The translations under genes and the position numbers were made by a program. A stretch of 64,000 bases of DNA from NCBI RefSeq assembly GCF_000518685.1, contig NZ_JAEB01000001.1, forward strand, positions 186,001 through 250,000, in the 5' to 3' direction. The notes under the pieces were generated by a model. That model did not search any database, was not told where the DNA came from, and saw only the letters and a program-made list of their open reading frames with translations. Below, in pieces: positions 7,157 to 16,904 of this stretch; the first letter of the stretch is position 1; every line of letters starts with the position of its first letter. The DNA comes from Eubacterium xylanophilum ATCC 35991 (GTDB lineage Bacteria; Bacillota; Clostridia; Lachnospirales; Lachnospiraceae).

Positions 7157-8464
7157 TTACAATATATCAATATATTCACCGGATAACGCCTTATTCATGC
7201 TTCGAACTGCACAGAATTTTCCGCACATACTACATGCTTCAGAGTGGTCATCTTCTGGAAGTCTGTCGTCGCGGATTGCCTTGGCTGTTTCAGGGTCAAG
7301 GGCGCATTCGAACTGAGCATCCCAGTCGAGGTTTCTTCTGGCATCGGCCATTTTGTCGTCAATATCTCTTGCATGCGGGATTCCCTTGGCGATGTCCGCT
7401 GCATGGGCAGCGATTCTTGAAGCGATGATTCCCTGCTTAACATCGTCTACGTTTGGAAGTGCAAGGTGTTCAGCTGGTGTAACATAGCAGAGGAATGCTG
7501 CTCCGTTCATAGCTGCAACTGCGCCGCCGATAGCAGAAGTGATATGGTCATATCCAGGTGCAATGTCAGTTACAAGAGGTCCTAGAACGTAGAAAGGAGC
7601 TCCCATACAGATTGTCTGCTGAACTTTCATATTTGCTGCGACTTGGTCTAGTGGAACATGACCTGGTCCCTCTACCATTACCTGCACGTTGTGGTCCCAT
7701 GCGCGCTTTGTGAGTTCGCCGAGGCGAACAAGTTCTTCAATCTGGCATACATCAGTTGCGTCTGCAAGACATCCTGGTCGACATGCATCTCCGAGAGAGA
7801 TGGTTACGTCGTGCTTTTCGCATATTTCGAGGATTTCATCGTAGTACTCGTAAAATGGGTTTTCCTCCCCGGTCATGCTCATCCATGCGAATACAAGTGA
7901 GCCACCACGACTTACGATATTCATTTTTCTTTTGTGTTTTTTAATTTGTTCAATAGTCTTTCTAGTGATTCCACAGTGAAGTGTGACAAAGTCAACACCG
8001 TCTTCTGCGTGAAGTCTTACTACATCTACGAAGTCCTTAGCTGTTAGGGTTGCAAGGTCTCGCTGGTAGTGGATAACGCTGTCATATACAGGTACAGTTC
8101 CGATCATTGCAGGACACTCGCTTGTGAGTTTCTGTCTGAACGGCTGCGTATTTCCATGGCTAGAGAGGTCCATAATCGCCTCTGCGCCAAAGTTTACTGC
8201 ATTCATAACCTTCTGCATCTCGATGTCATAATCCTTGCAGTCTCGAGATACGCCAAGGTTTACATTTATTTTGGTTCTGAGCATAGAGCCCACGCCTTCT
8301 GGGTCAAGAGATTTGTGATTTTTATTTGCCGGAATGGCAACTTTTCCCTCGGCGACAAGCTTCATGAGCTTATCCACATCCATATATTCTTTCTTTGCAA
8401 CAGTTTTAATTTCTTCGGTGGCAATACCCTTGCGCGCCGCATCCATTTGTGTAGTGTAATTCAT
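7157..8464 (-). CDS. thiC: Phosphomethylpyrimidine synthase ThiC
   Basis: 435 residues. Radical-SAM enzyme that rearranges 5-aminoimidazole ribotide to hydroxymethylpyrimidine phosphate, the pyrimidine half of thiamine. Seen: the family core from [19 protein letters not shown] through [51 protein letters not shown] and [14 protein letters not shown], with a C-terminal cysteine cluster CSMCGKFC. The last spacing is three residues, one fewer than the textbook CX2CX4C. Short form compared with E. coli (about 630), usual for Clostridia. Last gene of the thiE-thiD-thiC transcript; the ATG is preceded by GGAGG and lies 23 bp after thiD. Confidence 0.96.
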   Translation of the reverse strand: MNYTTQMDAARKGIATEEIKTVAKKEYMDVDKLMKLVAEGKVAIPANKNHKSLDPEGVGSMLRTKINVNLGVSRDCKDYDIEMQKVMNAVNFGAEAIMDLSSHGNTQPFRQKLTSECPAMIGTVPVYDSVIHYQRDLATLTAKDFVDVVRLHAEDGVDFVTLHCGITRKTIEQIKKHKRKMNIVSRGGSLVFAWMSMTGEENPFYEYYDEILEICEKHDVTISLGDACRPGCLADATDVCQIEELVRLGELTKRAWDHNVQVMVEGPGHVPLDQVAANMKVQQTICMGAPFYVLGPLVTDIAPGYDHITSAIGGAVAAMNGAAFLCYVTPAEHLALPNVDDVKQGIIASRIAAHAADIAKGIPHARDIDDKMADARRNLDWDAQFECALDPETAKAIRDDRLPEDDHSEACSMCGKFCAVRSMNKALSGEYIDIL

Positions 8465-8487
8465 TTTTTTCCTCCATATACTTATAA

Positions 8488-9294
8488 TTATTTTGTAAAG
8501 TAACCATTAATATCAAATCCATGGTTTATCGGACCACTGCCCTTTCCAAGATCCAGACCGGATGAAATGGCTTTGGAAATATACGTTTTTGCTCGCTCTA
8601 TTGCTTCGGATAAATCATAACCCTTTGCTAGGTTTGATGCAATAGCTGATGACAGTGTGCATCCTGTCCCGTGAGTGTTGGGATTGTTGATTTTTTCACC
8701 GGAGAACCAGTGGACTTCACCGTCTTTGGTGAGAAGTAAGTCGTCACAGGCATCTTCGCTTAGAGAATGTCCTCCCTTACAAAGTACGGAACAGCTGTAC
8801 TTTTGTTGGATTTGCTCAGTTGCTTTTGTTAAATCGGCTTTTGATTTAATACTCATGCCTGAGAGTGCCTCGGCCTCCGGAATATTTGGAGTGATAACTG
8901 TTGCCAGTGGAAATAATTCGTCAGACAGAACTCTGACGGCCTCATTGTTTATGAGAGATGATCCGCTAGTGGCAACCATGACTGGATCGACTACAACGTT
9001 CTTTGCTCCATACTTCCTGAGTTTATCTGCAATCACTCGTATTAAACTCGCCTCAGAAACCATCCCGATTTTAACTGCATCGGGGAAAATATCTGTAAAG
9101 ATACAGTCTAACTCATCGGCCAAAAAATCGTCGGTGGCATTGAGTATAGACGTGACGCCCGTCGTATTTTGAGCAGTCAATGCTGTCACTGCGCTCATGG
9201 CATATACGCCATTTGCTATCATTGTTTTAATATCTGCTTGAATACCGGCGCCTCCGCTAGAATCACTTCCAGCGATTGTTAATGCTGTTCTCAT
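8488..9294 (-). CDS. thiD: Hydroxymethylpyrimidine (phosphate) kinase ThiD
   Basis: 268 residues of the ribokinase/PfkB fold. Phosphorylates HMP and HMP-P to HMP-PP, the substrate joined to the thiazole by ThiE. Seen: start [47 protein letters not shown] and the anion hole/catalytic [14 protein letters not shown]. Length is standard. It sits 81 bp after thiE and 23 bp before thiC. Presumably controlled by the same TPP riboswitch. Confidence 0.96.
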   Translation of the reverse strand: MRTALTIAGSDSSGGAGIQADIKTMIANGVYAMSAVTALTAQNTTGVTSILNATDDFLADELDCIFTDIFPDAVKIGMVSEASLIRVIADKLRKYGAKNVVVDPVMVATSGSSLINNEAVRVLSDELFPLATVITPNIPEAEALSGMSIKSKADLTKATEQIQQKYSCSVLCKGGHSLSEDACDDLLLTKDGEVHWFSGEKINNPNTHGTGCTLSSAIASNLAKGYDLSEAIERAKTYISKAISSGLDLGKGSGPINHGFDINGYFTK

Positions 9295-9375
9295 ATAAGA
9301 ATCCTCCTATTCTTAGCATTAATTTTATATAGCGGCAGAAGGTGGTGCCCCCAATCTGTCGCATCTAACACTAGA

Positions 9376-10014
9376 CTATAAGACAGTCTGTGTTATAATC
9401 TTTTTTAATTCTCTTGTTGACTCTTCGATGTTTGGCATGCCATAGATGGCACTTATTGTCGCAATTCCGCTTATACCATTGCCCTTTAGTTGCGGAATAT
9501 TATCCTTGGTTATTCCGCCTATTGCAGCTACGGGAATTGAGACGGTTTCGCATATTTTGCGAAGCATCTCATGAGTTATTGGAAGTGCATCTTCTTTAGA
9601 ACTCGTGGGAAAAACTGCGCCGACGCCAAGGTAGTCAGCCCCCATCTGTTCGGCGGCAATTGCCTGCTCGATAGTCTTGGCCGTTACGCCTATAATCTTG
9701 TCTTTGCCGAGAATCTCTCTTGCCTTTGAAGCTGCCATATCGCTTTGTCCCACGTGGACTCCGTCAGCGTCGACTTCTGCAGCGATGCTTATATTGTCAT
9801 TTATGATAAATGGTACGCTGTATTTCTTGCAAAGATCGCGAAGTGCTTTGGCTTCTTGGAGAAAAGCCGCTTCATCTAGATTTTTCTCACGGAGCTGAAT
9901 CATAGTAGCTCCACCGCGAAGACTCTCTTCTACAACCTCTGTTAGAGGACGGTTGCCCAGCCAATGTCTATCGGTGATAGCATATAGTAAGATTTGCTCT
10001 TTTGAACAATTCAT
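9376..10014 (-). CDS. thiE: Thiamine phosphate synthase ThiE
   Basis: 212 residues, TIM barrel. Condenses HMP-PP with thiazole phosphate to thiamine phosphate. Seen: LYAITDRHWL, MIQLREKN, FIINDNISIAAEVDADGVHVGQSD, IIGVTAKT, YLGVGAVFPTSSK and IPVAAIGGI. I take the ATG at 10014, preceded by GGAGGAAGACT; the 14 residues upstream in frame lie inside the leader terminator. First gene after the TPP riboswitch. No thiazole-branch genes are nearby, so thiazole is made elsewhere or salvaged. Confidence 0.95.
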   Translation of the reverse strand: MNCSKEQILLYAITDRHWLGNRPLTEVVEESLRGGATMIQLREKNLDEAAFLQEAKALRDLCKKYSVPFIINDNISIAAEVDADGVHVGQSDMAASKAREILGKDKIIGVTAKTIEQAIAAEQMGADYLGVGAVFPTSSKEDALPITHEMLRKICETVSIPVAAIGGITKDNIPQLKGNGISGIATISAIYGMPNIEESTRELKKIITQTVL

Positions 10015-10026
10015 AGTCTTCCTCCA

Positions 10027-10060
10027 TAAAAAAAACTCGCTGAATCTATGATTCACCGAG
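10027..10060 (-). terminator. Leader terminator of the TPP riboswitch
   Basis: On the minus strand CTCGGTGAATC and GATTCAGCGAG pair around ATA (one C/C mismatch) and run into eight T, just before the thiE ribosome site. Likely the expression platform: TPP-bound aptamer lets this hairpin form and stops transcription. Confidence 0.8.
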
Positions 10061-10078
10061 AGATAATACTAAAACTCT

Positions 10079-10168
10079 ATATCTCCCTACGCTGGCATTA
10101 TCCAAGTCAGGTTTAAGGGTCCGAGCTTTCATCTCGTTCTCAGCCTGTCTCACAAGCTCCCCTGATGT
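10079..10168 (-). promoter_or_regulatory. TPP riboswitch (THI element)
   Basis: The minus strand carries the hallmark conserved THI-box pieces in order: AGGGGAGC, GAGACAGGCTGAGA, AAGCTCGGACCC, TTAAACCTGACTTGGATAATG and CCAGCGTAGGGAG, split here for brevity. It lies 65 nt upstream of thiE with an intrinsic terminator between. Expected to turn off thiE-thiD-thiC when thiamine pyrophosphate is plentiful. Confidence 0.95.
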
Positions 10169-10333
10169 TATAATAAATTGATAAAAATATGGAAAAGGCA
10201 CGGAGAGTGCCTTTTCCTGTGATGAGTTAGCACGTCAATGTGACGTCGAAGGAGTGACATCACATCAACAAAAGGAATATACAAAACCCCTTAAGCTTTT
10301 ATGTCATTCGGCAAAAGCCGATGTCATCCGGTT

Positions 10334-10376
10334 GGAAACGCATATTGCTGGTCTTACTCCTTTCAGTCGTAAGACA
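10334..10376 (+). repeat. Dispersed 45-bp hairpin repeat, copy 6 (type C variant)
   Basis: GGAAACGCATATTGCTG head; hairpin insert TC-CT-TTC-AG-TC. The inner pairs are CT/AG here, a compensatory change relative to CC/GG and AC/GT copies. Confidence 0.86.
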
Positions 10377-10540
10377 TTTCCTATGTAATTGTACCAAATC
10401 TGAAGTGATTATGCAAGGGGAAACTGCGTACTTTCGAAAAAAGTGTATTCGTGTTTCGATATAAAGGGATTGCAATTTGCATATTTCAATAACAAGCAAC
10501 TGAACAATCACTCTGTCAAAATAATCTGAAATTATACAGG

Positions 10541-10569
10541 TTGATTTTAGTGTCTTACGCAAGTATAAT
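10541..10569 (+). promoter_or_regulatory. Sigma-A promoter of the subtilase gene
   Basis: TTGATT (10541-10546) and TATAAT (10564-10569), 17-bp spacer, 44 bp before the start codon. Confidence 0.75.
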
Positions 10570-10613
10570 ATAATAAGGGAGTTCTATAATCAACTTGAAA
10601 GGATTGGAAAATT

Positions 10614-13600
10614 ATGAAGAGGAGAATAGTGGGTGTCATGTTGGCGACTGCGCTTATGGCACAGCAATTTGCAGGCGGAATATTTTACCTTGATAAGAGA
10701 GGGACGGCAGTTAAGGCAGCTGAAACTTCATCAGAATGGTATGAAAACATCGATGAAATGATAAATGGTCAGAGATACGTGGAGGGCGAGGTGATTGCCC
10801 GAATTAACAAGACGGAGAGTCGCTTTCTCAGAAAATCAGCAAAGAGTTCATATAAAACTAAAAAATTATATGAATTAGAGGGGGATAGTGAGCAAAAGCT
10901 CTTATCGGAAGACGGCACAGCAACTACAGAGATAGTCAATATAAGCGACTCTACCAAGTCTACCAGGGAGTTGTTGGAAGAGTTGGCGGAAGATGATTCG
11001 GTGGTATATGCTGAGCCGAATTACAAGTTCAGTGCGGAGAGTTTGGCAGATGCGTCACCGGATCCAAGAAATAGTGGAAGCAATCTCAACACGAGAGATT
11101 TTAGAGATATGCAGTGGGGGTTTGGCGGCAGAGGTTTTCACAGTGGTGAGGATAATTATTCTATGAATATTCCTAACTGGGGTGGCGAATCAAACATGGA
11201 TAATGAGGTTGTCGTTGCCGTAATGGATACGGGAGTTGACTGGACCCATTCGGATTTGACAGACAGAATGAAGACCTTTAGCAAGGAGCAGCAGGAGAAG
11301 CTTGGATGTGCTGAACATGGATACAAGACTCTGGCGACTGATCAGTCAGTTGTGGATGATCCTGGTTATGTTCACGATGTGATTGATTCTCACGGCACGA
11401 TGGTGTCTAGTGTAATTGCCGGAAAATGGGATGAAAAGGGAATTAGCGGTGCTGCTTCTAAGGCAAAGATAGTTGGTATTGAGCTGGAAATCACGCCGGA
11501 ATTCAGTTTGGCCAGTATTCTCGACGGATTTTCGTTTGTCAAGAGGGCGAACGAGGCCGGGATTGATATAGATATTATGAACAATTCCTGGGGATATGAA
11601 TGTTCTTCTAGAGCTGTGGAAGATGCTGTCAGAGATTTGGGAGCTAACTATGGAGTTTTAAATGTTTTTGCTGCAGGAAATGAAATGATGCAGGGTGATG
11701 GAATTCCAAATGTGACTAGTAAGTTTTATGACAATCCATATGTGATTCGTGTGGGAGCTTCAGATATTGATGGAAAGATGGCTTATTTCTCAACTTATGG
11801 TAAGACATATGCTGATGTTTTTGCTCCGGGGCAAGATATACTACTAGCTAATAACAATTCTAAATCATCATATAATGTAGATCTGTCGCCGGTTGAGGAA
11901 GCATACTACTATGGCGCAGATGACGACAGGCCTGTCCCTTTTGAATTATCAAATCCTGATGGGAAAAAGGTTAAGGTTGAAATCAGCGATAAGGTTTCAG
12001 CTCAAGGCGGTAAATCCTATCATATTTACTCTGATGAGGGGGATGCAGAGGTGATACTGGTTTCGAAACCGGTAAATATAAGCGACATTATCAAGGGGAA
12101 ATTGACAGATAATAAACTCACCTATTGTTTTAGATATAATGATGCCAAATCGAGGTTTGTAAAGTGCGAAGTAAAGGATGTAGATGGTAACTGGATTCAG
12201 GTATATGGCGGAGATGCGTATATATCGGATACAGCTTTTGTCCGCGTGTACAATAAAATCATAGATGTGGCGGATCTGGAAAATTTTCAGTATCGCATGA
12301 GCTTTAAGAATGTCGGAGGCAAAGACGGCGGTATTTACATGGATTCCATAGGCATAGCGACGTCTTCTTCGAACTTTACCATCAATTCCGGAACCAGTTT
12401 TTCAAGCCCTGCCGTTGCCGGCGCTGCAGCTATCTTCAAATCTCGCAACATGTCAGCAACTCCTCAGGAACTCAAAGCAGAGATAGTGGGTCATACTCGG
12501 AATATTTCTGACTTGAAGGAGTGTTGTGCAAGTTCTGGAATTGTGGATTTTGCAGTCCCTGACGAGGAAATTTGTCCGTGCATATCTGAAGTGGAAGTTG
12601 TCGGTGACAAGCACATAATCCGCGGTTTTAACTTTGGAAATGAAGAGGGAAAAGTTGCAATTGAATCAAGCAGTGGCCAAAAGTACAGGAAAATTTTCAA
12701 TAGTATAGAAAAATGGTCCGACAAGGAGATAATTGCCAAGACGGATGGAAGTCCGGCAGGCATGCTGAGAATTTCTGTGACAAGTGCCAACGATAGAACT
12801 TATGTAAAGCAAGTTTATGCGGGAAAAAGCGATAAGTTATTTGAAAAAGTTCTCTCAAGTCCTGTCAAAGAGGATGGAGATACGTATTTCACAGCCAATG
12901 GTCCATTGATTCCAATGAATGATAAGATTTATTTTATGCAGTTGGGATCAGAGTATGAGTTTTCTTTTTACTGTGGAAGGATCTGGGAGTATGATATCAA
13001 GACCGATCGATGGTCTGAGCCAACCAAGCTTCCCGAGGCGCTGGCTGATATATCTGCCGTGTCATGGCAGGGAAAAATAGTATTTGAAGGCCGAACTATG
13101 ACCAAGGATACCAGAGGATATGTGTGGGACGACTCTCCTGAAGAACATGTATATATATATGATCCTTCAAGTGGTGGATTCGATCGCCTTGATTCAACGG
13201 GATTGGCCGATGGAGCTTCCGTGATGACATTTGATAAGAAGCTATATATGTTTGATGGAGACAAGGCGATAAAGAATTATGGAATTGATACCGGACTCGG
13301 AGATACTTATGTTGAGATCCCACATTATGCATACAATCCTAAGTCGGTAGAAAGCGATGGAGCTATGTATGTGTTTGGTAGTTGCCCATGGAACAATCCA
13401 AACCTAACCATAGCAAAAATTGAAAATGGAAAGTATGTAGAAATGAATGAGATAGGCTTTGATTCTGATATGCTTAAACACAATTATAATCAATACTTCT
13501 ATGACTCCATATCGGTATGTACTATAAAAGGCGGATTTATATATGCAGGTCCCGGTGAAAATGGAGATTATACTAGTATATGGAAGTATACGGCTGGAGT

Positions 13601-14201
13601 TTTTGAACCGTTTTCCAAGCAATTAGGGGATGAATATGTATATGATAAGGCAGTAACCAGCTATAAGGGCTACCTCTATGGTCTGGCATCGGATGATGAT
13701 TGTCAAGGGGGGATAAGCTTCAGGGCAACAGCTGTTGATACTGTTCAAGTCGAGGAGACTTCGGCTCCGACTGCCACGCCTAAGCCGGTTGCATCGTCTA
13801 AACCTACTTTGGCTCCTAAGGCGACGGCAACACCGGTTGCAAAAGTGCAACCTAAGACGACTGCATCGCCTAAGAAATCTTCTAAGAAGAAAACCACCAG
13901 CAAGTCTACTAAGAAAACCACCAAGAGAAAGGCGAGTAAAGTTAAGTTGTTGGTGAAGAAGAAGAAAGTTGCCATGGGCAGCAGTTATAGAATTAAGCTT
14001 CGAAATAAGTATAAGCAGCCTATCGCCTACTATTATTCTAAAAAATATAAGAAACTTGGGATAAAGGTGAAGAAAAATGGTCGAATATTTACATCGTCTG
14101 ACATTACGCCGACGGGAACGTATAGTTTTACCGTCAAGGCTAAAAAGACCAAGAAGTATAAATCCAAAAAATTTAAGTTTAGGTTGGAAGTTATAGAATA
14201 A
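10614..14201 (+). CDS. Large secreted subtilisin-like serine protease (S8) with kelch-like region
   Basis: 1195 residues, exported. Signal-like N-terminus 1-25, a propeptide-like region (ending VVYAEPNY near 137), then the S8 domain: Asp205 in VAVMDTGVDW, His260 in DSHGTMVSSVIAGK, Asn356 in AAGNE, Ser595 in NSGTSFSSPAVAGAA. About 170 residues (410-585) with beta-sandwich character are inserted between the Asn and Ser motifs. After the protease come an IPT/TIG-like stretch (about 620-720), kelch-like repeats with repeated WEYDIKTDRW-type motifs (about 745-1040), a Pro/Thr/Ala linker, and a lysine-rich Ig-like end. It probably degrades extracellular protein at the cell surface. Own promoter; 26 bp from the next gene. 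Confidence 0.88.
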   Translation: MKRRIVGVMLATALMAQQFAGGIFYLDKRGTAVKAAETSSEWYENIDEMINGQRYVEGEVIARINKTESRFLRKSAKSSYKTKKLYELEGDSEQKLLSEDGTATTEIVNISDSTKSTRELLEELAEDDSVVYAEPNYKFSAESLADASPDPRNSGSNLNTRDFRDMQWGFGGRGFHSGEDNYSMNIPNWGGESNMDNEVVVAVMDTGVDWTHSDLTDRMKTFSKEQQEKLGCAEHGYKTLATDQSVVDDPGYVHDVIDSHGTMVSSVIAGKWDEKGISGAASKAKIVGIELEITPEFSLASILDGFSFVKRANEAGIDIDIMNNSWGYECSSRAVEDAVRDLGANYGVLNVFAAGNEMMQGDGIPNVTSKFYDNPYVIRVGASDIDGKMAYFSTYGKTYADVFAPGQDILLANNNSKSSYNVDLSPVEEAYYYGADDDRPVPFELSNPDGKKVKVEISDKVSAQGGKSYHIYSDEGDAEVILVSKPVNISDIIKGKLTDNKLTYCFRYNDAKSRFVKCEVKDVDGNWIQVYGGDAYISDTAFVRVYNKIIDVADLENFQYRMSFKNVGGKDGGIYMDSIGIATSSSNFTINSGTSFSSPAVAGAAAIFKSRNMSATPQELKAEIVGHTRNISDLKECCASSGIVDFAVPDEEICPCISEVEVVGDKHIIRGFNFGNEEGKVAIESSSGQKYRKIFNSIEKWSDKEIIAKTDGSPAGMLRISVTSANDRTYVKQVYAGKSDKLFEKVLSSPVKEDGDTYFTANGPLIPMNDKIYFMQLGSEYEFSFYCGRIWEYDIKTDRWSEPTKLPEALADISAVSWQGKIVFEGRTMTKDTRGYVWDDSPEEHVYIYDPSSGGFDRLDSTGLADGASVMTFDKKLYMFDGDKAIKNYGIDTGLGDTYVEIPHYAYNPKSVESDGAMYVFGSCPWNNPNLTIAKIENGKYVEMNEIGFDSDMLKHNYNQYFYDSISVCTIKGGFIYAGPGENGDYTSIWKYTAGVFEPFSKQLGDEYVYDKAVTSYKGYLYGLASDDDCQGGISFRATAVDTVQVEETSAPTATPKPVASSKPTLAPKATATPVAKVQPKTTASPKKSSKKKTTSKSTKKTTKRKASKVKLLVKKKKVAMGSSYRIKLRNKYKQPIAYYYSKKYKKLGIKVKKNGRIFTSSDITPTGTYSFTVKAKKTKKYKSKKFKFRLEVIE

Positions 14202-14227
14202 TATGGGCTGGATAAGAGGAGATAGGC

Positions 14228-15946
14228 ATGAAAAAGATAATTAAAATAATAGGGATCATATTGGTTGTTGTAGCTATGGGAATAGGCGCTTTGTTTACGG
14301 TGCTCTTCACCGTTGGAAGAAACAAAGCCGGAAATGCTGACTTGACAGAAGAGACTAAATCTCAGGAATCTGACAATGCTGCTCCGGAAAGTGAGACAGA
14401 AAAACAGTTGATTGAAAATTTCGAAGTTTCACATACCAGCGAAACGATTCCATCGAAGATGATGGAGTTTACGGAGGTCAACGTCGGCGGAAAAAATGTG
14501 AAGAAGTACCACTCAGCGAATGATATAACATTCGGTGCACCATCTGCCTACAGCGACTTGGAGGGAGTTATAACTTTTCGAGGAAACAACTTCAGAGACA
14601 ATCCCACATTTGGCGAGGCGGAGATGAAAAAGTACCAACTCAAGCCCCTTTGGAATGTGGGTACGGGATCAATGAGGGTTGGAGAGGCATATTGGAGTGG
14701 CAACGGATGGACAGGACAACCCCTTCTTGCGCACTGGCCCAGAGAAACTAAAAAGCATATGAAGATGAAGAAATGGGCCAAGGAAGATGATAATCTTGTT
14801 GAAGCTATATATGCCAGCATGGATGGAAACATATATTTTCTTGATATTAAGACAGGAAGAGCTACAAGAAAACCTATGAAACTTGGATTTGTATTCAAGG
14901 GTGCAGGTGCTCTTGATCCAAGAGGATATCCTATCATGTATGTAGGTGCCGGCTACGATAGTGCCAAGGGGACAGCCAGAGCATTTATCATAAATCTTGT
15001 GGATTGCACTGTGATGCATGAGTATGGTAGTGTGGATCCGTTTTCCCTGAGAGGGCACCTCAGTTACTTTGACTCCTCCGCCTTGGTGGATGCTGAGACC
15101 GACACGTTGATACAACCCGGAGAAAATGGAATTCTGTACTTGATAAAGCTCAACACTTCCTATGATAAGAGCACGGGTAAGCTCTCCATAAATCCGAAAA
15201 ATGTAGTAAAGTGGCGCTACAAAGGAAAGCGAAACAACACGCAGAACTACTGGGTGGGCATGGAGGACAGTGCGGCTATATATGGAAACTATCTTTACAT
15301 AGCAGACAACGGTGGAAATCTCATGTGCCTTGACCTCAATACCCTGAAGGTTTGTTGGGTTCAGGACATAGTAGATGATTCTAACTCCACGCCGGTTTTG
15401 TCAGTAGAAGAAGGCAAACTCTACTTATATATAAGTACATCATTTCATCTGGGATGGAGAAGCAAGACTACTGCGAAAGTACCTATATGGAAAATCGATG
15501 CCTCCAACGGCAAAGTTATATGGAAGAGAGATTATACGTGCTCATCTGTGGATGGTGCATCTGGTGGAGTTCAGTCGACTATTGCCTGCGGAAAGAAGTC
15601 TTTGGATAAGTATATATATGTAACAGTTAGTCGAACCAAGGGGACGGGCAGGGGTGTCCTTGCCTGCATAGACAAGGCGACAGGTAAAATAGTCTGGGAG
15701 CAGGAGGGCCCCTACAGTTGGTCATCTCCTGTATGCGTATACAACAAAGAGGGGAGCGGTGGAAAAGACATGGTGGTCTATGCCCGCTGTGATTCGAAAC
15801 TAATAATGGTGGATGGACTGACTGGAGAAACTGCCAGCGAGTTGAGCCTTGGAGGTGGCAACGTGGAAGCGAGTCCGGCTGTTTATAACGATACTTTGAT
15901 TATTGGAACACGCGGATGTAAGATATATGGAATTAAACTTGGCTAA
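14228..15946 (+). CDS. Membrane-anchored PQQ-type beta-propeller protein
   Basis: 572 residues; the ATG follows AAGAGGAGATAGGC. The N-terminal helix 4-30 (IIKIIGIILVVVAMGIGALF) is a membrane anchor with the rest outside. Repeated blades read GNIYFLDIKTGR, GNLMCLDLNTLKVCW, WKIDASNGKVIWKRD, ACIDKATGKIVWEQE and MVDGLTGETASELSLGGG, the pattern of PQQ-like/quinoprotein beta-propellers. No PQQ or metal ligands can be asserted; in Firmicutes such proteins usually act as scaffolds or sensors. Placed after the subtilase in a probable two-gene transcript, so it may bind or display that protease; that is inference. Confidence 0.8.
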   Translation: MKKIIKIIGIILVVVAMGIGALFTVLFTVGRNKAGNADLTEETKSQESDNAAPESETEKQLIENFEVSHTSETIPSKMMEFTEVNVGGKNVKKYHSANDITFGAPSAYSDLEGVITFRGNNFRDNPTFGEAEMKKYQLKPLWNVGTGSMRVGEAYWSGNGWTGQPLLAHWPRETKKHMKMKKWAKEDDNLVEAIYASMDGNIYFLDIKTGRATRKPMKLGFVFKGAGALDPRGYPIMYVGAGYDSAKGTARAFIINLVDCTVMHEYGSVDPFSLRGHLSYFDSSALVDAETDTLIQPGENGILYLIKLNTSYDKSTGKLSINPKNVVKWRYKGKRNNTQNYWVGMEDSAAIYGNYLYIADNGGNLMCLDLNTLKVCWVQDIVDDSNSTPVLSVEEGKLYLYISTSFHLGWRSKTTAKVPIWKIDASNGKVIWKRDYTCSSVDGASGGVQSTIACGKKSLDKYIYVTVSRTKGTGRGVLACIDKATGKIVWEQEGPYSWSSPVCVYNKEGSGGKDMVVYARCDSKLIMVDGLTGETASELSLGGGNVEASPAVYNDTLIIGTRGCKIYGIKLG

Positions 15947-15965
15947 AATAAAAGTCAAAAAAAAC

Positions 15966-15994
15966 TTGCAATTGAATAAAAAGTATGATATTAT
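15966..15994 (+). promoter_or_regulatory. Promoter upstream of rpmJ
   Basis: TTGCAA (15966-15971) and TATTAT (15989-15994), 17-bp spacer. It starts about 20 bp after the previous stop, so the ribosomal gene group has its own promoter here. Confidence 0.6.
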
Positions 15995-16111
15995 TGTAAA
16001 TGGACTTTGTCGCATTGCGCTCTTTTTGCGCGATTTTATAATCTTTCTAACCCAAAAGATTAAGGCAAAGTGCTGTAGAAACAAAGCAATAAGCGAAAGG
16101 AGGTTTATACT

Positions 16112-16225
16112 GTGAAAGTTAGATCTTCAGTAAAACCAATTTGCGAAAAGTGCAAAGTTATCAAGAGAAAGGGTCGCGTTAGAATTATCTGCGAGAACCC
16201 AAAACACAAGCAAAGACAGGGCTAA
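16112..16225 (+). CDS. rpmJ: 50S ribosomal protein bL36
   Basis: 37 residues, GTG start after GAAAGGAGGTTTATACT. The sequence is the whole of bL36: [18 protein letters not shown], then the [19 protein letters not shown] end (joined in the protein). Cys residues of CEKC and CENPKH form the zinc ribbon. In most Firmicutes rpmJ follows infA at the end of the spc operon; here it follows an unrelated beta-propeller gene and its own promoter. 294 bp separate it from rpsM. Confidence 0.95.
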   Translation: MKVRSSVKPICEKCKVIKRKGRVRIICENPKHKQRQG

Positions 16226-16519
16226 GAATTTATCTGATGCTTGGAGCGTGTGGCTTTAGGCTGTATATATGATAGAAGTCTTGCTTTCTGTGTTACAATA
16301 TATACCGCCGTCATCGGTATACATTGTGATATCATAGCGCTAATGCTTTTACATTTCTCTGAATTAGATAAAGGAATTATTTAAGTTTTCTTATGTAAAG
16401 CATTGTTATGATTTAAAGCGGCTGCGAGAAAGTGGAGTGATCTGTGAAGCTTTCTCAACATGAAGTAATTGCACATATGTGCGGAAATTTTAAAGAAAAT
16501 ATGGAGGTGTAAAGTACAC
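16226..16519 (+). promoter_or_regulatory. Long rpmJ-rpsM spacer, possible ribosomal-protein leader
   Basis: In most relatives this gap is a few tens of bases. No gene is seen. Hairpins: TATACCG / CGGTATA (16301-16321) and GAGAAAG / CTTTCTC (16426-16456). No convincing -35/-10 pair and no T-tract terminator were found. It may carry a binding site for an operon-encoded protein such as S4; not established. Confidence 0.4.
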
Positions 16520-16888
16520 ATGGCTCGTATCAGTGGTGTAGATTTACCAAGAGAAAAACGTGTAGAGATAGGTCTTACCTATATTTATGGTATCGGTCTT
16601 GCAAGCTCCAAGAGAATCTTGGCAGAAGCTAATGTAGATCCTGATATCCGTTGTAAAGATCTTAGCGATGAAGATGTAGCTAAGATTCGTGATGTTATTG
16701 ACAGAACTCAGGTTGTTGAGGGTGACCTTCGTAGAGAGATTGCTCTTAATATCAAGAGACTACAAGAAATCGGATGCTACAGAGGAATTCGTCATAGAAA
16801 GGGACTTCCTGTTCGTGGTCAGAAGACTAAGACTAATGCCAGAACAAGAAAAGGACCAAAGCGTACTGTAGCTAATAAGAAGAAATAA
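16520..16888 (+). CDS. rpsM: 30S ribosomal protein uS13
   Basis: 122 residues: [43 protein letters not shown] and the basic tail [11 protein letters not shown]. It binds the head of the 30S subunit and contacts the P-site tRNA. I take the ATG at 16520, which starts the conserved MARI; GGAGG lies 12 bases upstream. The longer in-frame reading from 16469 adds residues not found in the family. First gene of the rpsM-rpsK-rpsD-rpoA-rplQ set. Confidence 0.97.
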   Translation: MARISGVDLPREKRVEIGLTYIYGIGLASSKRILAEANVDPDIRCKDLSDEDVAKIRDVIDRTQVVEGDLRREIALNIKRLQEIGCYRGIRHRKGLPVRGQKTKTNARTRKGPKRTVANKKK

Positions 16889-16904
16889 TTAGGAGGTTTT
16901 GTCA

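Larger units (their letters stand above)
10169..10613. other. Intergenic region between the thi leader and the subtilase gene
   Basis: No gene seen. It holds a GGAAAAGGCAC / GTGCCTTTTCC hairpin (10191-10217), a TGTGATG / CATCACA inverted pair (10218-10265) around CACGTCAATGTGACGTC, a TCGGC-AAAA-GCCGA hairpin near 10310, dispersed repeat copy 6, and the subtilase promoter. No strong sigma-A site for the thi operon was found upstream of the aptamer. Confidence 0.6.

Noticed and set aside
9295-9375. CTGTCGCATCTAA in the thiD-thiE gap as another copy of the block end
   Set aside because: Only a partial match with an inserted base, and no hairpin arms beside it.
10015-10056. Longer N-terminus for ThiE
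   Set aside because: The 14 extra residues are coded by the leader terminator hairpin; GGAGGAAGACT precedes the internal ATG.
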